Shown one piece after another: positions 9,794 through 20,995 of a DNA stretch of 64,000 bases. Position numbers and translations under genes: made by a program. The DNA is from Agromyces sp. ISL-38 (GTDB taxonomy: Bacteria; Actinomycetota; Actinomycetes; Actinomycetales; Microbacteriaceae): positions 62,001 to 126,000 of the forward strand of contig NZ_JAGGPF010000006.1 of assembly GCF_018613935.1 (NCBI RefSeq), given 5' to 3'. How positions within the stretch are numbered: the first letter of the stretch is position 1; each line of letters starts with the position of its first letter. The notes beneath the pieces are model-generated. The model worked only from the letters and a program-made list of their open reading frames with translations. It made no database searches and was not told the DNA's origin.

Positions 9794-10251
9794 GCATCGA
9801 GATCAACAACGAGTCGACCATCGCGGTCGATGAGGCCGCCATCCAGCGGCTCGCCGTCTACGCGCTCGACGCCATGCACGTGCATGCCGATGCCGAGCTC
9901 GCGATCGTGCTCGTCGACGAGGGCGCCATGGAGCAACTGCACGTGCAGTGGATGGATGAGCCGGGGCCCACCGACGTGCTCAGCTTCCCGATGGACGAGC
10001 TGCGTCCCGGCACCGAAGACCAGCCCACCCCGCCGGGCCTGCTCGGCGACATCGTGCTCTGCCCGCAAGTCGCGCAAGCGCAGGCACAGACGGCCGGTCA
10101 CGAGCTCATCGACGAGCTCCTGCTGCTGACGACCCACGGCATCCTCCACCTGCTCGGGTTCGACCATGCCGAGCCGGCCGAGGAGAAGGAGATGTTCGGC
10201 GTGCAGCGCGACATCCTCGTCGGCTTCTCCATGCAGGAGCGGCGCCGCTGA
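9790..10251 (+). CDS. ybeY: YbeY endoribonuclease, rRNA maturation factor
   Basis: Metalloprotein of 153 residues starting at TTG 9790, which overlaps the phoH stop, so translation is coupled. The zinc motif HGILHLLGFDH provides His116, His120 and His126 (H3XH5XH). The MDEPGPTDVLSFPMDE segment is also typical. YbeY takes part in 16S rRNA 3' end maturation and 70S quality control, with Era and PhoH as partners, both encoded within 3 kb here. Confidence 0.95.
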   Translation: MSIEINNESTIAVDEAAIQRLAVYALDAMHVHADAELAIVLVDEGAMEQLHVQWMDEPGPTDVLSFPMDELRPGTEDQPTPPGLLGDIVLCPQVAQAQAQTAGHELIDELLLLTTHGILHLLGFDHAEPAEEKEMFGVQRDILVGFSMQERRR

Positions 10252-10253
10252 CC

Positions 10254-11570
10254 ATGGAGCCATGGCTCTTCCTCGGAGCGGCACTCGTGCTCGTCGCATT
10301 CGGCGGCCTCATGGCCGCCGTCGATTCAGCCATCGGCGTGAGCTCGCGCGCCGACATCACCGACCTGGCCATCGGGTCGCGGGCGCGCCGCTCGCTCCTC
10401 GCGATCGCCGTGGACACCGGCGCTCACGTGAACGCGGTGAACTTCATGCGCATCATCGCCGAGACGACCTCGGCGGTGCTCGTGACGCTCGCGTTCACCT
10501 TCTTCATCGAGAGCATCTGGCTCGTGCTGTTGTACTCGGCCCTCATCATGACCGCCGTCTCGTTCGTGCTCGTGGGGGCGAGCCCGCGCAGCGTCGGCCG
10601 TGCGCACGCGGCTACGGTGCTCCGTCTCACGGCTCCGCTCGTGCATTTCCTGCGTGTGCTCCTCGGCCCGCTCGCGGGGGCGCTCGTCACGCTCGGCAAC
10701 CGGGTCACCCCCGGCCGAATCCGCTTCGCCGGGGTGTCGAGCGAGGAGCAACTGCTCAGCATGGTCGACGAGGCGACCGAGCTCGACGTGCTCGAGGAGG
10801 GCGACCGCGAGCTCATCCACTCGATCTTCGCGTTCAACGACACCGTCGTGCGCGAGGTCATGGTGCCGCGCACCGACATGGTCACGATCGATGCCTCCGA
10901 GCATCTCGCCCATGCGATGGCGCTGTTCCTGAAGGCCGGCTACTCGCGCATCCCGGTCGTCGAGCGCGACGCCGACGACGTCACCGGCATCCTGTACCTG
11001 CGCGATCTCGCACGACTCGGCTTCGAACAGCCCCTCGATGCCGAGGGCCTCACCGTCGGTGAGCTCGTGCGCCCCGCGGTCTTCGTTCCCGAGTCCATGA
11101 AGGCCGACGCGTTGCTCCGGCAGATGCAGCTCGAGTCGAACCACCTCGCGATGGTCGTCGACGAGTACGGCGGCATCGCCGGACTCGTCACGCTCGAAGA
11201 CCTCATCGAGGAGCTCGTCGGCGACATCTCCGACGAGTACGATCGCGAGGCCGCCCAGGTCGAGGAACTCGAACCGGGCCGGTATCGCGTGAACGTGCGA
11301 CTGCCGATCGGCGAGCTCGGCGAGCTCTTCGGACTCGACCTCGAGGACGAGGACGTCGACTCGGCCGGCGGGCTGCTCTCCAAGGAGCTCGGCCGGCTCG
11401 CGCAGCCCGGCGAGCGCGTGACCGTCTCGGGCCTGTTGCTCGAAGCCGAACGCACCGAGGGCCGCCGCAAACGCATCTCCACCATCCTCGTCGAACGCGA
11501 CCAGGCGCTCATCGATGCGCAGACCGCGTTCGAGTCGGGCGACCCCGAAGGAAGGAACAGCCGTGGCTGA
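10254..11570 (+). CDS. CNNM/CBS-domain protein of the CorC/HlyC type
   Basis: Membrane protein of 438 residues starting two bases after ybeY. Residues 1-150 form the DUF21/CNNM transporter domain with several hydrophobic helices. Residues about 205-330 form a CBS pair (VPRTDMVTIDASEH and YGGIAGLVTLEDLIEELVGDI), and the last 80 residues are the CorC_HlyC domain. Such proteins act in magnesium or cobalt efflux and membrane homeostasis. The position between ybeY and era is conserved in many actinobacteria. The era GTG lies within its last codons. Confidence 0.9.
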   Translation: MEPWLFLGAALVLVAFGGLMAAVDSAIGVSSRADITDLAIGSRARRSLLAIAVDTGAHVNAVNFMRIIAETTSAVLVTLAFTFFIESIWLVLLYSALIMTAVSFVLVGASPRSVGRAHAATVLRLTAPLVHFLRVLLGPLAGALVTLGNRVTPGRIRFAGVSSEEQLLSMVDEATELDVLEEGDRELIHSIFAFNDTVVREVMVPRTDMVTIDASEHLAHAMALFLKAGYSRIPVVERDADDVTGILYLRDLARLGFEQPLDAEGLTVGELVRPAVFVPESMKADALLRQMQLESNHLAMVVDEYGGIAGLVTLEDLIEELVGDISDEYDREAAQVEELEPGRYRVNVRLPIGELGELFGLDLEDEDVDSAGGLLSKELGRLAQPGERVTVSGLLLEAERTEGRRKRISTILVERDQALIDAQTAFESGDPEGRNSRG

Positions 11571-12456
11571 GTACCGTGCCGGATTCGTCTCGATCGTCGG
11601 GAGGCCCAACGTCGGCAAGTCCACGCTCACCAACGCCCTCGTGGGGGAGAAGGTGGCGATCACGAGCTCGAAGCCGCAGACCACCCGGCGTGCGATCCGG
11701 GGCATCGTGCATCGCGAACGCGGGCAGCTCATCCTCGTCGACACGCCCGGTCTGCACCGCCCGCGCACGCTGCTCGGCGAGCGATTGAACACGCTCGTGC
11801 AGTCGACGCTCGGCGACGTCGACGTGATCGCGTTCTGCGTTCCGGCGAACGAGGCGATCGGCCCCGGCGACCGCTACATCAACGAGCAGCTCGAGCAGTA
11901 TCCGAGGGCCAAGAAGGTCGCGATCGTGACGAAGACGGATGCCGCATCGAAGGCGCACGTCGCCGAGCAGCTGCTCGCGGTCTCGCAATTGCGCGAGTGG
12001 GACTCGATCGTCCCGGTCTCGGCGCCGCGCGGCGAGCAGCTCGAGGTGCTCGTCGACGAGCTCCTCGCGCTCATGCCGACCGCGGAGCACGAGCTCTACC
12101 CGGCCGAGATCCTCACCGACGAAGACGTCAACGAGCGCATCGCCGAGTTCGTGCGCGAGGCGGCACTCGAGGGCGTCTCCGACGAGCTGCCGCACTCGAT
12201 CGCCGTGACCATCGACGACGTCATCGAGCGCGAGGACAAAGACCTCGTCGAGGTGTATGCGAATCTCTACGTCGAGCGTGACAGCCAGAAGGGCATCATC
12301 ATCGGCAAGGGCGGCGCGCGGCTCCGCGAGGTCGGGGCCACCGCTCGGGCGCAGATCGAGGGCCTCCTCGGCCGCAAGGTCTACCTCGCCCTGCACGTGA
12401 AGGTCGCGAAGGACTGGCAGCGCGACCCCAAGCAACTGGGGCGCCTCGGCTTCTGA
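11563..12456 (+). CDS. era: GTPase Era, 30S assembly factor
   Basis: GTPase of 297 residues. The start is GTG 11563, overlapping the CorC-type stop by eight bases with a GAAGGAA ribosome-binding site just upstream; the product then begins AEYRAGFVS, as Era does. G1 GRPNVGKST lies at 13-21, the switch II DTPG near 60, and TKTD for guanine specificity. The C-terminal KH domain contains IIGKGGARLRE, which binds the 3' end of 16S rRNA. Length and domain order are normal. Confidence 0.96.
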   Translation: MAEYRAGFVSIVGRPNVGKSTLTNALVGEKVAITSSKPQTTRRAIRGIVHRERGQLILVDTPGLHRPRTLLGERLNTLVQSTLGDVDVIAFCVPANEAIGPGDRYINEQLEQYPRAKKVAIVTKTDAASKAHVAEQLLAVSQLREWDSIVPVSAPRGEQLEVLVDELLALMPTAEHELYPAEILTDEDVNERIAEFVREAALEGVSDELPHSIAVTIDDVIEREDKDLVEVYANLYVERDSQKGIIIGKGGARLREVGATARAQIEGLLGRKVYLALHVKVAKDWQRDPKQLGRLGF

Positions 12457-12601
12457 GCACGGTCCGCAGCGACGCAGCCGGCCTCCTGAGACCGGAGTGA
12501 GCTGGGCGACCGCGCCGGTGGGCACCTCGGAAACTACATCGCAAGAATGATTCCGCAGCCGACGTGAGGCCCGCGCCTCGCCGGGCGCGTACGGTGGATC
12601 G

Positions 12602-13795
12602 GTGCCCACCTCGATCAGCCGCGCCAGGTTCACGACCGATGCCGTACTGGCGGGCGTGTTCGCGGTGCTCTGCCTGCCGTTCGCAGCACTCGGCGGCTGG
12701 CCCGACTTCGTGGTGCTCGCCGCCTTCACGGCGGCGCTCGTGGTGCGCCGCCGGGCGCCGGCGTGGTCGCTCGGGATCGCCTGGGGCGCCGCGCTCCTGC
12801 AGATGACGATGCTGCGCGACCTGCAGCTCTACGATGCTGCAGTGCTCGGCGTGCTCTATTCGACCGCCGCGCACGGCGGTCGGGTGCTGAAGTGGCTCGG
12901 CCTCGCTTCGGCCGGCGTCGGGGCCCTGCTGGCAACCGGGTACCTCGCGGTCGTGAAGCCGCTCCTCGACGACGCCGGATTCGTCGGCGCGGGAGACCCG
13001 TTCAGCACGGTGCTCCTGTCGGCCGTGCTCTTCGTCGCGTCGATCGCGGTACTGGTGCTCGCGTGGACCACTGGCCTGCTCGTGCGTGCGGTTCGCGACA
13101 CCCGCGAGGTGCGGCGGCGCGAGGAGACCGCGACGCGCGAGCGCGCACTCGTCGAGTACCGCTACGCCGTGGAGCAAGAACGCAATCGCATCGCGCGTGA
13201 CATGCACGACGTCGTCGCGCACTCGCTCGCCGTCGTCATCGCGCAGGCCGACGGAGCGAGGTTCGCGGCTCCCACCCGGCCCGAGGCGGGCATCGAGGCG
13301 CTCGACACGATCGCGGGCGTCGCACGCGGCGCGCTCGGCGACGTGCGGATGCTGCTCGCCGAACTGCGCCACCATGAGGCAGGCACCCCGCAGCCCGTGC
13401 TCGACGACCTCGGCGAGCTGCTCGAGCAGGTGCGCGCCGCGGGCCTCGACGTGCGCTTCACGGAGGCAGGTGAGCGCCGTCAACTCGGCACGGGGCACCA
13501 GATCGCGGTGTACCGCATCGTGCAGGAGGGCCTCACGAACGCCTTGCGGCACGGCGACGGCTCGGAGCCGGTCGTCGTCGACTTCGCATGGGATGCATCG
13601 GGTGTGGAGCTCGAGGTCGTGAACGCGATGCACTCGGATTCCGCCTCGGCCGAGCCGCACACCATTCGGCACGGCATTCCCGGCATGCGCGAACGCGCAC
13701 AACTCGCGGGCGGATCGCTCAGCGCCGAGGCCGGCGACGATGGGCGATTCAGGCTCCGCGCCCGTGTGCCCATCCAGCCCGGGAGCACCGCATGA
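12602..13795 (+). CDS. sensor histidine kinase, HisKA_3 (NarL/DesK-like) type
   Basis: Kinase of 397 residues. About five N-terminal hydrophobic helices form a membrane sensor without a recognisable extracellular domain. The dimerisation helix carries ARDMHDVVAHS with the phosphoacceptor His202. The ATPase part has YRIVQEGLTNALRHG (N box) and GIPGMRERAQLAGG (G box). It overlaps the response regulator by four bases and precedes an ABC exporter, so the system probably senses and exports a membrane-active compound; the ligand is unknown. The GTG start at 12602 is the most upstream plausible start. Confidence 0.92.
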   Translation: MPTSISRARFTTDAVLAGVFAVLCLPFAALGGWPDFVVLAAFTAALVVRRRAPAWSLGIAWGAALLQMTMLRDLQLYDAAVLGVLYSTAAHGGRVLKWLGLASAGVGALLATGYLAVVKPLLDDAGFVGAGDPFSTVLLSAVLFVASIAVLVLAWTTGLLVRAVRDTREVRRREETATRERALVEYRYAVEQERNRIARDMHDVVAHSLAVVIAQADGARFAAPTRPEAGIEALDTIAGVARGALGDVRMLLAELRHHEAGTPQPVLDDLGELLEQVRAAGLDVRFTEAGERRQLGTGHQIAVYRIVQEGLTNALRHGDGSEPVVVDFAWDASGVELEVVNAMHSDSASAEPHTIRHGIPGMRERAQLAGGSLSAEAGDDGRFRLRARVPIQPGSTA

Positions 13796-14457
13796 ACGCC
13801 ATCCGCGTGGCACTCGTCGACGACCAGGCCCTCTTCCGGGCGGGCGTGCGCATGCTCGTCGAGTCGCAGCCCGACCTCGACGTCGCCGGAGAGGCGGGCG
13901 ACGGGGCATCCGGTGTGGTCCTCGCCGCCCGGTCACGGCCCGACGTGATGCTGATGGACGTGCGGATGCCGGTGCTCGACGGCATCTCGGCGACCGAGCG
14001 CATCCTCGCCGAGGCCGACCGTGAGGGGCGCACGCCGCCGCGGATCCTCGTGCTGACGACCTTCGATCTCGACGAGAATGCGGCCCGGGCGATCCGGGCG
14101 GGAGCGAGCGGGTTCGTGCTGAAGGATGCCGACCCCGAGTTCCTGCTCGCATCGATCCGCACCGTCCACCAGGGCAACCAGGTGATCGCCGCCTCGGCCA
14201 CGCGCGAGCTGTTCGCCCACGTCGGCCGGGGGAGCGGGCGTCGTCCGGCTCCGGCGGCCTGGGCGGAGCTCACACCGCGCGAGCGTGAGATCTTCGCCCT
14301 CGCGGCGCGCGGGCTCTCGAACGCCGAGATCGCGGCATCCGAGTTCCTGAGCGAGGCGACCGTGAAGACGCACGTGAGCCGCATCCTCGCGAAGCTCGGC
14401 CTCCGCGATCGCGTACAGCTCGTCGTCTTCGGCTACGAGCACGACCTCGGCAGCTGA
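13792..14457 (+). CDS. NarL/LuxR-type response regulator
   Basis: Two-domain regulator of 221 residues, ATG overlapping the kinase stop (ATGA). The receiver domain carries the acidic pair DD near 11-12, the phosphoacceptor Asp56 in LMDVRMP and the Lys in FVLKDADPE. The C-terminal LuxR helix-turn-helix spans about 155-215 (LTPREREIFALAARG, LSNAEIAASEFLSEATVKTHVSRILAKLGLRDR). The likely target is the ABC exporter operon that follows 87 bases downstream. Confidence 0.94.
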   Translation: MNAIRVALVDDQALFRAGVRMLVESQPDLDVAGEAGDGASGVVLAARSRPDVMLMDVRMPVLDGISATERILAEADREGRTPPRILVLTTFDLDENAARAIRAGASGFVLKDADPEFLLASIRTVHQGNQVIAASATRELFAHVGRGSGRRPAPAAWAELTPREREIFALAARGLSNAEIAASEFLSEATVKTHVSRILAKLGLRDRVQLVVFGYEHDLGS

Positions 14458-14544
14458 ATCGGCCGCCCCGTCATCCTCGAGGATGACGACGAACCATCCG
14501 ACCGCCGGATGCCGCGCCTCAGGCGCCTCCGTAGCTTCGATGTC

Positions 14545-15306
14545 ATGCAGATCCAACCCTCAGACCTCGGCCTCATCGCTCGCGTCGCGACCCTCGGCAA
14601 GCACTACGGGGAGGGGGCGGGAGCGGTCACCGCGCTCGACGACGTCTCGCTCGGGCTCCGCCGTGGCGAGTTCACCGCCATCATGGGCCCGTCGGGCTCG
14701 GGCAAGTCGACGCTCATGCACATCATGGCCGGCCTCGACACCGCGAGCTCCGGCCGCGTGTGGCTGGGCGACACCGACATCACCGAGCTCTCCGACAGTG
14801 CGTTGACCGTGCTGCGCCGCCGGCGCGTCGGGTTCATCTTCCAATCGTTCAACCTCGTGCCGACCCTCGACGTGCGCGGCAACGTGATGCTGCCGTTCGA
14901 GCTCGACGGCCGTCGCCCGAGCCGGGACGAGCAGGCGTGGATCGACGAGCTGCTCGACACGCTCGGTCTCGGTGCGCGGCTCGGCCACCGGCCGCACGAG
15001 CTCTCGGGCGGGCAGCAGCAGCGGGTCGCGATCGCGCGGGCCCTCGCGACCCGCCCCGACCTCGTGTTCGCCGACGAGCCCACCGGCAACCTCGACTCCC
15101 GCACCGGCCGAGAGGTGCTCGGCCTCCTCGCCACCGCGAGTGCGCGCTACGGCCAGTCGATCGCCATGGTCACGCACGATCCGATCGCGGCGAGCCACGC
15201 CGACCGCATCCTCTTCCTCGCCGACGGGCGGATCGTGCGCGACTCGGCGCGATCGACGCCTGAGGACATCTCGACCTTCATGCTCGCGATGGAGGTCGCG
15301 GCATGA
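14545..15306 (+). CDS. ABC exporter ATPase, LolD/MacB-type
   Basis: ATP-binding subunit of 253 residues. I start it at ATG 14545; an in-frame ATG at 14509 would add 12 unrelated residues. Walker [10 protein letters not shown] begins at residue 48, the signature is [15 protein letters not shown], and Walker B is [13 protein letters not shown], the sequence typical of the MacB/LolD/BceA group. The stop overlaps the permease start (ATGA). With the upstream two-component system it resembles peptide-antibiotic resistance modules; substrate unknown. Confidence 0.93.
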   Translation: MQIQPSDLGLIARVATLGKHYGEGAGAVTALDDVSLGLRRGEFTAIMGPSGSGKSTLMHIMAGLDTASSGRVWLGDTDITELSDSALTVLRRRRVGFIFQSFNLVPTLDVRGNVMLPFELDGRRPSRDEQAWIDELLDTLGLGARLGHRPHELSGGQQQRVAIARALATRPDLVFADEPTGNLDSRTGREVLGLLATASARYGQSIAMVTHDPIAASHADRILFLADGRIVRDSARSTPEDISTFMLAMEVAA

Positions 15307-16703
15307 TGAGCACACGAGTGAAGGACCAGTTGCCCACGCTCCTCGTCGCAGCGCTGGCCGGCACCTTCGGCGTCGCCCTGCTCCACATCACCGGCCTGCT
15401 CGGTGCGGCGATCGCCGCAGACGACATCACCGGCGGGAGCGCCACCGTCGCGCTCATGCTCGGCGTCGTGGCGATGGTGTTCATCGTGATCGCGATCTAC
15501 GTGAGCGCGATCGTCACGGCGAACACGGTGTCGACCGTCGTCGCCGGACGCACCCGGCTCATCGCGCTGTTGCGCCTCATCGGCTCGAGTGCTCGCACAC
15601 AGCGGGCGCAGATCGCCAGGGAAGGGCTGCTCGTGGGCGTCGCAGGGGCGGCCATCGGCATCGTGCTCGGCACAGGCGTCGCGTTCGCGCTCGACGAGAT
15701 CGCCGTGGCGAACGAGCTAATGCCGGCGACCGACTACGGCTATCTGAACGTCTGGGTCGTGCTGCCTGCGGTCGCGGTCGTCGTCACGACCTGGCTGGCG
15801 TCATGGGTGGGCTCCCGGCGGGTGCTCCGGGTGCGGCCGATCCAGGCGATCGGCAACTCGAACGAGCAGGATCGCGAGGAACTCGGCCGTGGCCGCGGTC
15901 GCAACGTCAGCGCGATCGTGTTGTCGGTGCTGGGCCTCGGCATGCTCGTCGCCGGCGTCATCTGGGGCCCGGCCAACCCCGTGTGGATGCTCGTCGCCGT
16001 GCTCGGGGGCATCACCTCGTTCACCGGCATCGTGCTCGCCGCCAACGTCGTCATGCCACCGGCCCTTCGCCTCGTCGGGCGCCTCTTCGGGGGCTCGCCT
16101 GCCGCCCGTCTCGCGGCCGAGAACGCCGTGCGCCATCCCGAGCGGAGCTCTCGCATGACCATCGGGCTCGTCATCGGCGTGACGCTCGTGACGACGTTCG
16201 CCGTCGCGATAGAGTCCTACCGCGCGATGCTCGTCGCCGCGCAGCAGCTGCGGCCGGAGGTGTACGCGGGCATCGACGAGATGCTCAACGCGACCGTCGC
16301 GGTCTTCACGGTGCTGATCGGCTTCAGCGCCCTGATCGCAGCGATCGGCATGGTGAACACTCTCTCGCTCAGCGTGATGCAGCGCACTCGGGAGCTCGGC
16401 CTGTTGCGGGCGCTCGGGTTCGACCGTCGGCAGCTTCGGCGCATGATCGTGGTGGAGAGCGCGGCGCTGACCCTCGCGGCGACGGCGATGGGCGTCGTGC
16501 TCGGGTTCGCGTACGGGTGGGCCGGCGCGCAGGCCCTGCTCGGCGGCGCCCAGGGTGAGACGACGTTCGTGCTGCCCGGCATTCCGTGGGCGCTGTTCGG
16601 GGGGCTCCTCGTCGCCGCGGGCGTGCTCACCCTCGTCGCGTCGATCGCGCCGGCGCGTCGTGCGATGCGGGTCTCGCCAGTGGTGGCACTCGCGGTGGAG
16701 TGA
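15303..16703 (+). CDS. ABC exporter permease with two FtsX domains
   Basis: Membrane subunit of 466 residues with about eight transmembrane helices arranged as two FtsX-like halves. The second half shows GLLRALGFDRRQLRRMIVVES, the cytoplasmic coupling helix region. Unlike MacB there is no large periplasm-type domain, so it is a compact exporter typical of Gram-positives. A second ATG at 15306 could also serve. Co-translation with the ATPase is indicated by the ATGA overlap. A strong hairpin follows at 16714. Confidence 0.9.
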   Translation: MMSTRVKDQLPTLLVAALAGTFGVALLHITGLLGAAIAADDITGGSATVALMLGVVAMVFIVIAIYVSAIVTANTVSTVVAGRTRLIALLRLIGSSARTQRAQIAREGLLVGVAGAAIGIVLGTGVAFALDEIAVANELMPATDYGYLNVWVVLPAVAVVVTTWLASWVGSRRVLRVRPIQAIGNSNEQDREELGRGRGRNVSAIVLSVLGLGMLVAGVIWGPANPVWMLVAVLGGITSFTGIVLAANVVMPPALRLVGRLFGGSPAARLAAENAVRHPERSSRMTIGLVIGVTLVTTFAVAIESYRAMLVAAQQLRPEVYAGIDEMLNATVAVFTVLIGFSALIAAIGMVNTLSLSVMQRTRELGLLRALGFDRRQLRRMIVVESAALTLAATAMGVVLGFAYGWAGAQALLGGAQGETTFVLPGIPWALFGGLLVAAGVLTLVASIAPARRAMRVSPVVALAVE

Positions 16704-16713
16704 ACGACGATGT

Positions 16714-16746
16714 GAACGGATGCCGCGGCGCCCGCGGCATCCGTTC
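16714..16746 (+). terminator. perfect 15-bp hairpin after the ABC exporter
   Basis: Arms at 16714-16728 and 16732-16746 pair perfectly around a three-base loop and are made of the word GAACGGATGCCGCGG. It lies 10 bases after the permease stop and before the leuA leader. No T-run follows. It probably ends the exporter operon and insulates leuA. Confidence 0.8.
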
Positions 16747-16780
16747 AGCGTCATGTTTCGCGAGCGCGCATGCTCGGTGT

Positions 16781-16792
16781 TAGCCTTGACCC
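16781..16792 (+). promoter_or_regulatory. candidate -10 of the leuA leader transcript
   Basis: TAGCCT at 16781-16786 matches an actinobacterial -10 box and ends six bases before the GTG of the leader peptide. Transcription would then start at or next to that GTG, giving a leaderless leader-peptide mRNA. No convincing -35 is visible. Confidence 0.45.
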
Positions 16793-18681
<1,889 letters not shown>

Positions 18682-18685
18682 CGAT

Positions 18686-18724
18686 CGGATGCCGCGTGCT
18701 CGACACTCGGGCTCGCGGCATCCG
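18686..18724. terminator. bidirectional hairpin between leuA and TRIC gene
   Basis: Arms CGGATGCCGCG (18686-18696) and its complement (18714-18724) enclose a 17-base loop. It lies between convergent genes, directly after the leuA stop and just before the end of the reverse-strand TRIC gene, so it can serve both directions. It is built from the same GGATGCCGCG word as the hairpin at 16714. Confidence 0.75.
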
Positions 18725-18729
18725 TTCGC

Positions 18730-19389
18730 TCAGGCGCGCCGCCAGACCTTCCAGCTGCCGAGTGCCCGCTGCTCGGGAAGGCTCCAGCCGTAGCGCACCG
18801 AGCCGAGCCTGATGAGGGTCGTGACGACGACGCACGCCGTGGCGGCAACGATGATGGGCGTTCCCATCGCGACGAGCACGACGAGCAGCGTCGTGCCCAC
18901 GGTCGCCGCGACCGCGTAGAGCGAGCCGACGTGCATCAGTGCGATCGGCAGGTTGAGCGCGACGTCGCGCAGGATCGAGCCGCCGACGGCCGAAAGCACG
19001 CCCACGAACACCGCGGGCACGACGGGCACGCCGTAGGCGAGGGCCTTCGAGGTGCCGATCGCGCCGAAGAGCCCGATCGTCACGGCATCGAGCGCGATGA
19101 TGAGGCCGTTCAGCCGCGCGAACACGCGCAGCAGCAGCATCCCGAGCAGTGCAGCGGCGGTGCCGACCGGCAGGTACCAGTTGCTCGCCATCGCCGCCGG
19201 AAGCTGGTTCAGCAGAAGGTCGCGCAAGAGACCGCCGCCGAGCCCGACGATCACCCCGATCAGGGCGACGCCGAGCAGGTCGATGCGGCGCTCGGTGAGG
19301 CGGGCGGCGAACATGGCGCCCTGAATGGCGCCAACGGCGACGGCTGCCAGGTCCATCCAGAGCGGGATGGTGAAGAGGGGGGCGGCCAT
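18730..19389 (-). CDS. TRIC-family (UPF0126) cation channel protein
   Basis: Integral membrane protein of 219 residues with seven hydrophobic segments and two internal repeats. Each repeat has the glycine-rich signature of the TRIC/UPF0126 family: LGGGLLRDLLLNQLP and VGGSILRDVALNLPIA. Prokaryotic TRIC proteins form potassium-permeable trimers. It is convergent with leuA and divergent from recO, with 62 bases between the starts. Confidence 0.88.
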   Translation of the reverse strand: MAAPLFTIPLWMDLAAVAVGAIQGAMFAARLTERRIDLLGVALIGVIVGLGGGLLRDLLLNQLPAAMASNWYLPVGTAAALLGMLLLRVFARLNGLIIALDAVTIGLFGAIGTSKALAYGVPVVPAVFVGVLSAVGGSILRDVALNLPIALMHVGSLYAVAATVGTTLLVVLVAMGTPIIVAATACVVVTTLIRLGSVRYGWSLPEQRALGSWKVWRRA

Positions 19390-19451
19390 GGCACCAGTGA
19401 ATCACGCGAGCGCCTCGGCCGTGCGCGGCCGCGAACGCGAGATAATCGAAT

Positions 19452-20189
19452 GTGCCCGTGTATCGAGATGAAGCCGTCGTGCTCCGCACCCACAAGCTGG
19501 GTGAGGCCGACCGCATCCTCACGCTGCTCACGCGCCGGCACGGCAAGGTCCGAGCGGTCGCGAAGGGAGTGCGCCGAACCGGGTCGAAGTTCGGCGCACG
19601 GCTCGAGCCGTTCATGGTCGCCGACCTGCAACTCTACGAGGGCCGCAGCCTCGACGTCGTGACCCAGGCGGAGTCGATCGGCTCCTACGGCGCGGAGATC
19701 ACGCAGGACTACGGCTCGTACACGGCGGCGAACGCGATGGTCGAGGCGGCCGACAAGCTCACCGAAGACGAAGGATCGCTGCAGCAGTACCTGCTGCTCG
19801 TCGGCGCGCTCCGTTCGCTCTCGCGACTGGAGCACGGTGCCAGCCTCACCCTCGACTCCTACCTGCTGCGCGCACTCGCCCTCGCCGGGTGGGCGCCGAG
19901 CTTCCAGGACTGCGCGCGCTGCGGCAAGACCGGCGAGCACACGGCGGTCGTCGTGCAACTCGGCGGCGTGGTCTGCGATGACTGCGCCCCGCCCGGCACG
20001 CCCCGCATCGCCCGCTCGACCGTCGCCCTGCTCGGCGCCCTGCTCGCCGGTGATTGGGCTTTCGCCGAGGCGGCCGGAGAGGGCGACCGCAACCAGGCGA
20101 GCGGCATCGTCGCCGCCTACACCCAGTGGCACCTCGAGCGCGGCCTCCGCTCGCTGCCCCACGTCGACAGAGAAACGGCGGCCCCGTGA
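19452..20189 (+). CDS. recO: DNA repair protein RecO
   Basis: Recombination mediator of 245 residues, GTG start. The N-terminal OB fold begins [19 protein letters not shown], followed by the helical region and a zinc site [10 protein letters not shown]...CDDC near 155-180. RecO anneals ssDNA and helps load RecA together with RecR and RecF. The uppS start overlaps its stop by four bases (GTGA), the normal order in actinobacteria. Confidence 0.95.
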   Translation: MPVYRDEAVVLRTHKLGEADRILTLLTRRHGKVRAVAKGVRRTGSKFGARLEPFMVADLQLYEGRSLDVVTQAESIGSYGAEITQDYGSYTAANAMVEAADKLTEDEGSLQQYLLLVGALRSLSRLEHGASLTLDSYLLRALALAGWAPSFQDCARCGKTGEHTAVVVQLGGVVCDDCAPPGTPRIARSTVALLGALLAGDWAFAEAAGEGDRNQASGIVAAYTQWHLERGLRSLPHVDRETAAP

Positions 20190-20992
20190 GCCCGAAGCCC
20201 TACACCCATCGTGACGCGGTGCCCTACCGGCCGATCGATTGGACGGGCCTCTATCCTCCCGAGCTTCCGAAGGGCGCCGTGCCGAACCACGTCGCAATCG
20301 TCATGGACGGCAACGGCAGGTGGGCGAACCGTCAGGGCCTCACGCGCATCGAGGGGCACAAGGCAGGGGAGGCGGCGCTCCTCGACGTCGTGGCGGGTGC
20401 GATCCAGGCCGGCGTGAAGCACATCTCGGTCTACGCGTTCTCGACCGAGAACTGGAAGCGCTCGCCCGAAGAGGTGCGCTTCCTCATGGGCTACAACCGC
20501 GACGTGCTGCACCGGCGGCGCGACCAGCTCAACGAGTGGGGCGTGCGCATCCGCTGGGCTGGGCGGCGGCCTCGGCTCTGGGCGTCGGTCATCAACGAGC
20601 TCCAGTACGCCGAAAAGCTCACCGCACGAAACGACACGCTCACCCTCACGATGTGCGTGAACTACGGCGGCCGCAACGAGATCGCCGACGCCGTGCGCTC
20701 GATCGCCGACGACGTGGCATCCGGGCGCCTCCGCCCCTCCGCCGTCTCCGAGAAGCTCATCGCCAAGCGGCTCTACGTGCCCGAACTGCCCGACGTCGAC
20801 CTCTTCGTTCGCAGCTCAGGCGAGCAGCGCACCTCGAACTTCATGCTCTGGCAGTCGGCATATGCCGAGATGGTCTTCCTCGACACGCTCTGGCCCGACT
20901 TCTCGCGCACCGACCTCTGGCAGGCCATCGGGGTCTACGCAGCCCGCAACCGCCGCTTCGGCGGTGCGGTCGACGCCCCGACCGCGGGCTGA
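20186..20992 (+). CDS. uppS: isoprenyl diphosphate synthase UppS (Z-prenyl transferase)
   Basis: cis-Prenyltransferase of 268 residues with GTG start inside the recO stop. The catalytic Asp41 lies in [21 protein letters not shown] and the C-terminal [28 protein letters not shown] with its isopentenyl-diphosphate-binding Arg-Ser pairs are complete. It makes the polyprenyl diphosphate carrier for cell wall synthesis. It is followed by the convergent small kinase gene. Confidence 0.95.
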   Translation: MSPKPYTHRDAVPYRPIDWTGLYPPELPKGAVPNHVAIVMDGNGRWANRQGLTRIEGHKAGEAALLDVVAGAIQAGVKHISVYAFSTENWKRSPEEVRFLMGYNRDVLHRRRDQLNEWGVRIRWAGRRPRLWASVINELQYAEKLTARNDTLTLTMCVNYGGRNEIADAVRSIADDVASGRLRPSAVSEKLIAKRLYVPELPDVDLFVRSSGEQRTSNFMLWQSAYAEMVFLDTLWPDFSRTDLWQAIGVYAARNRRFGGAVDAPTAG

Positions 20993-20995
20993 GCG

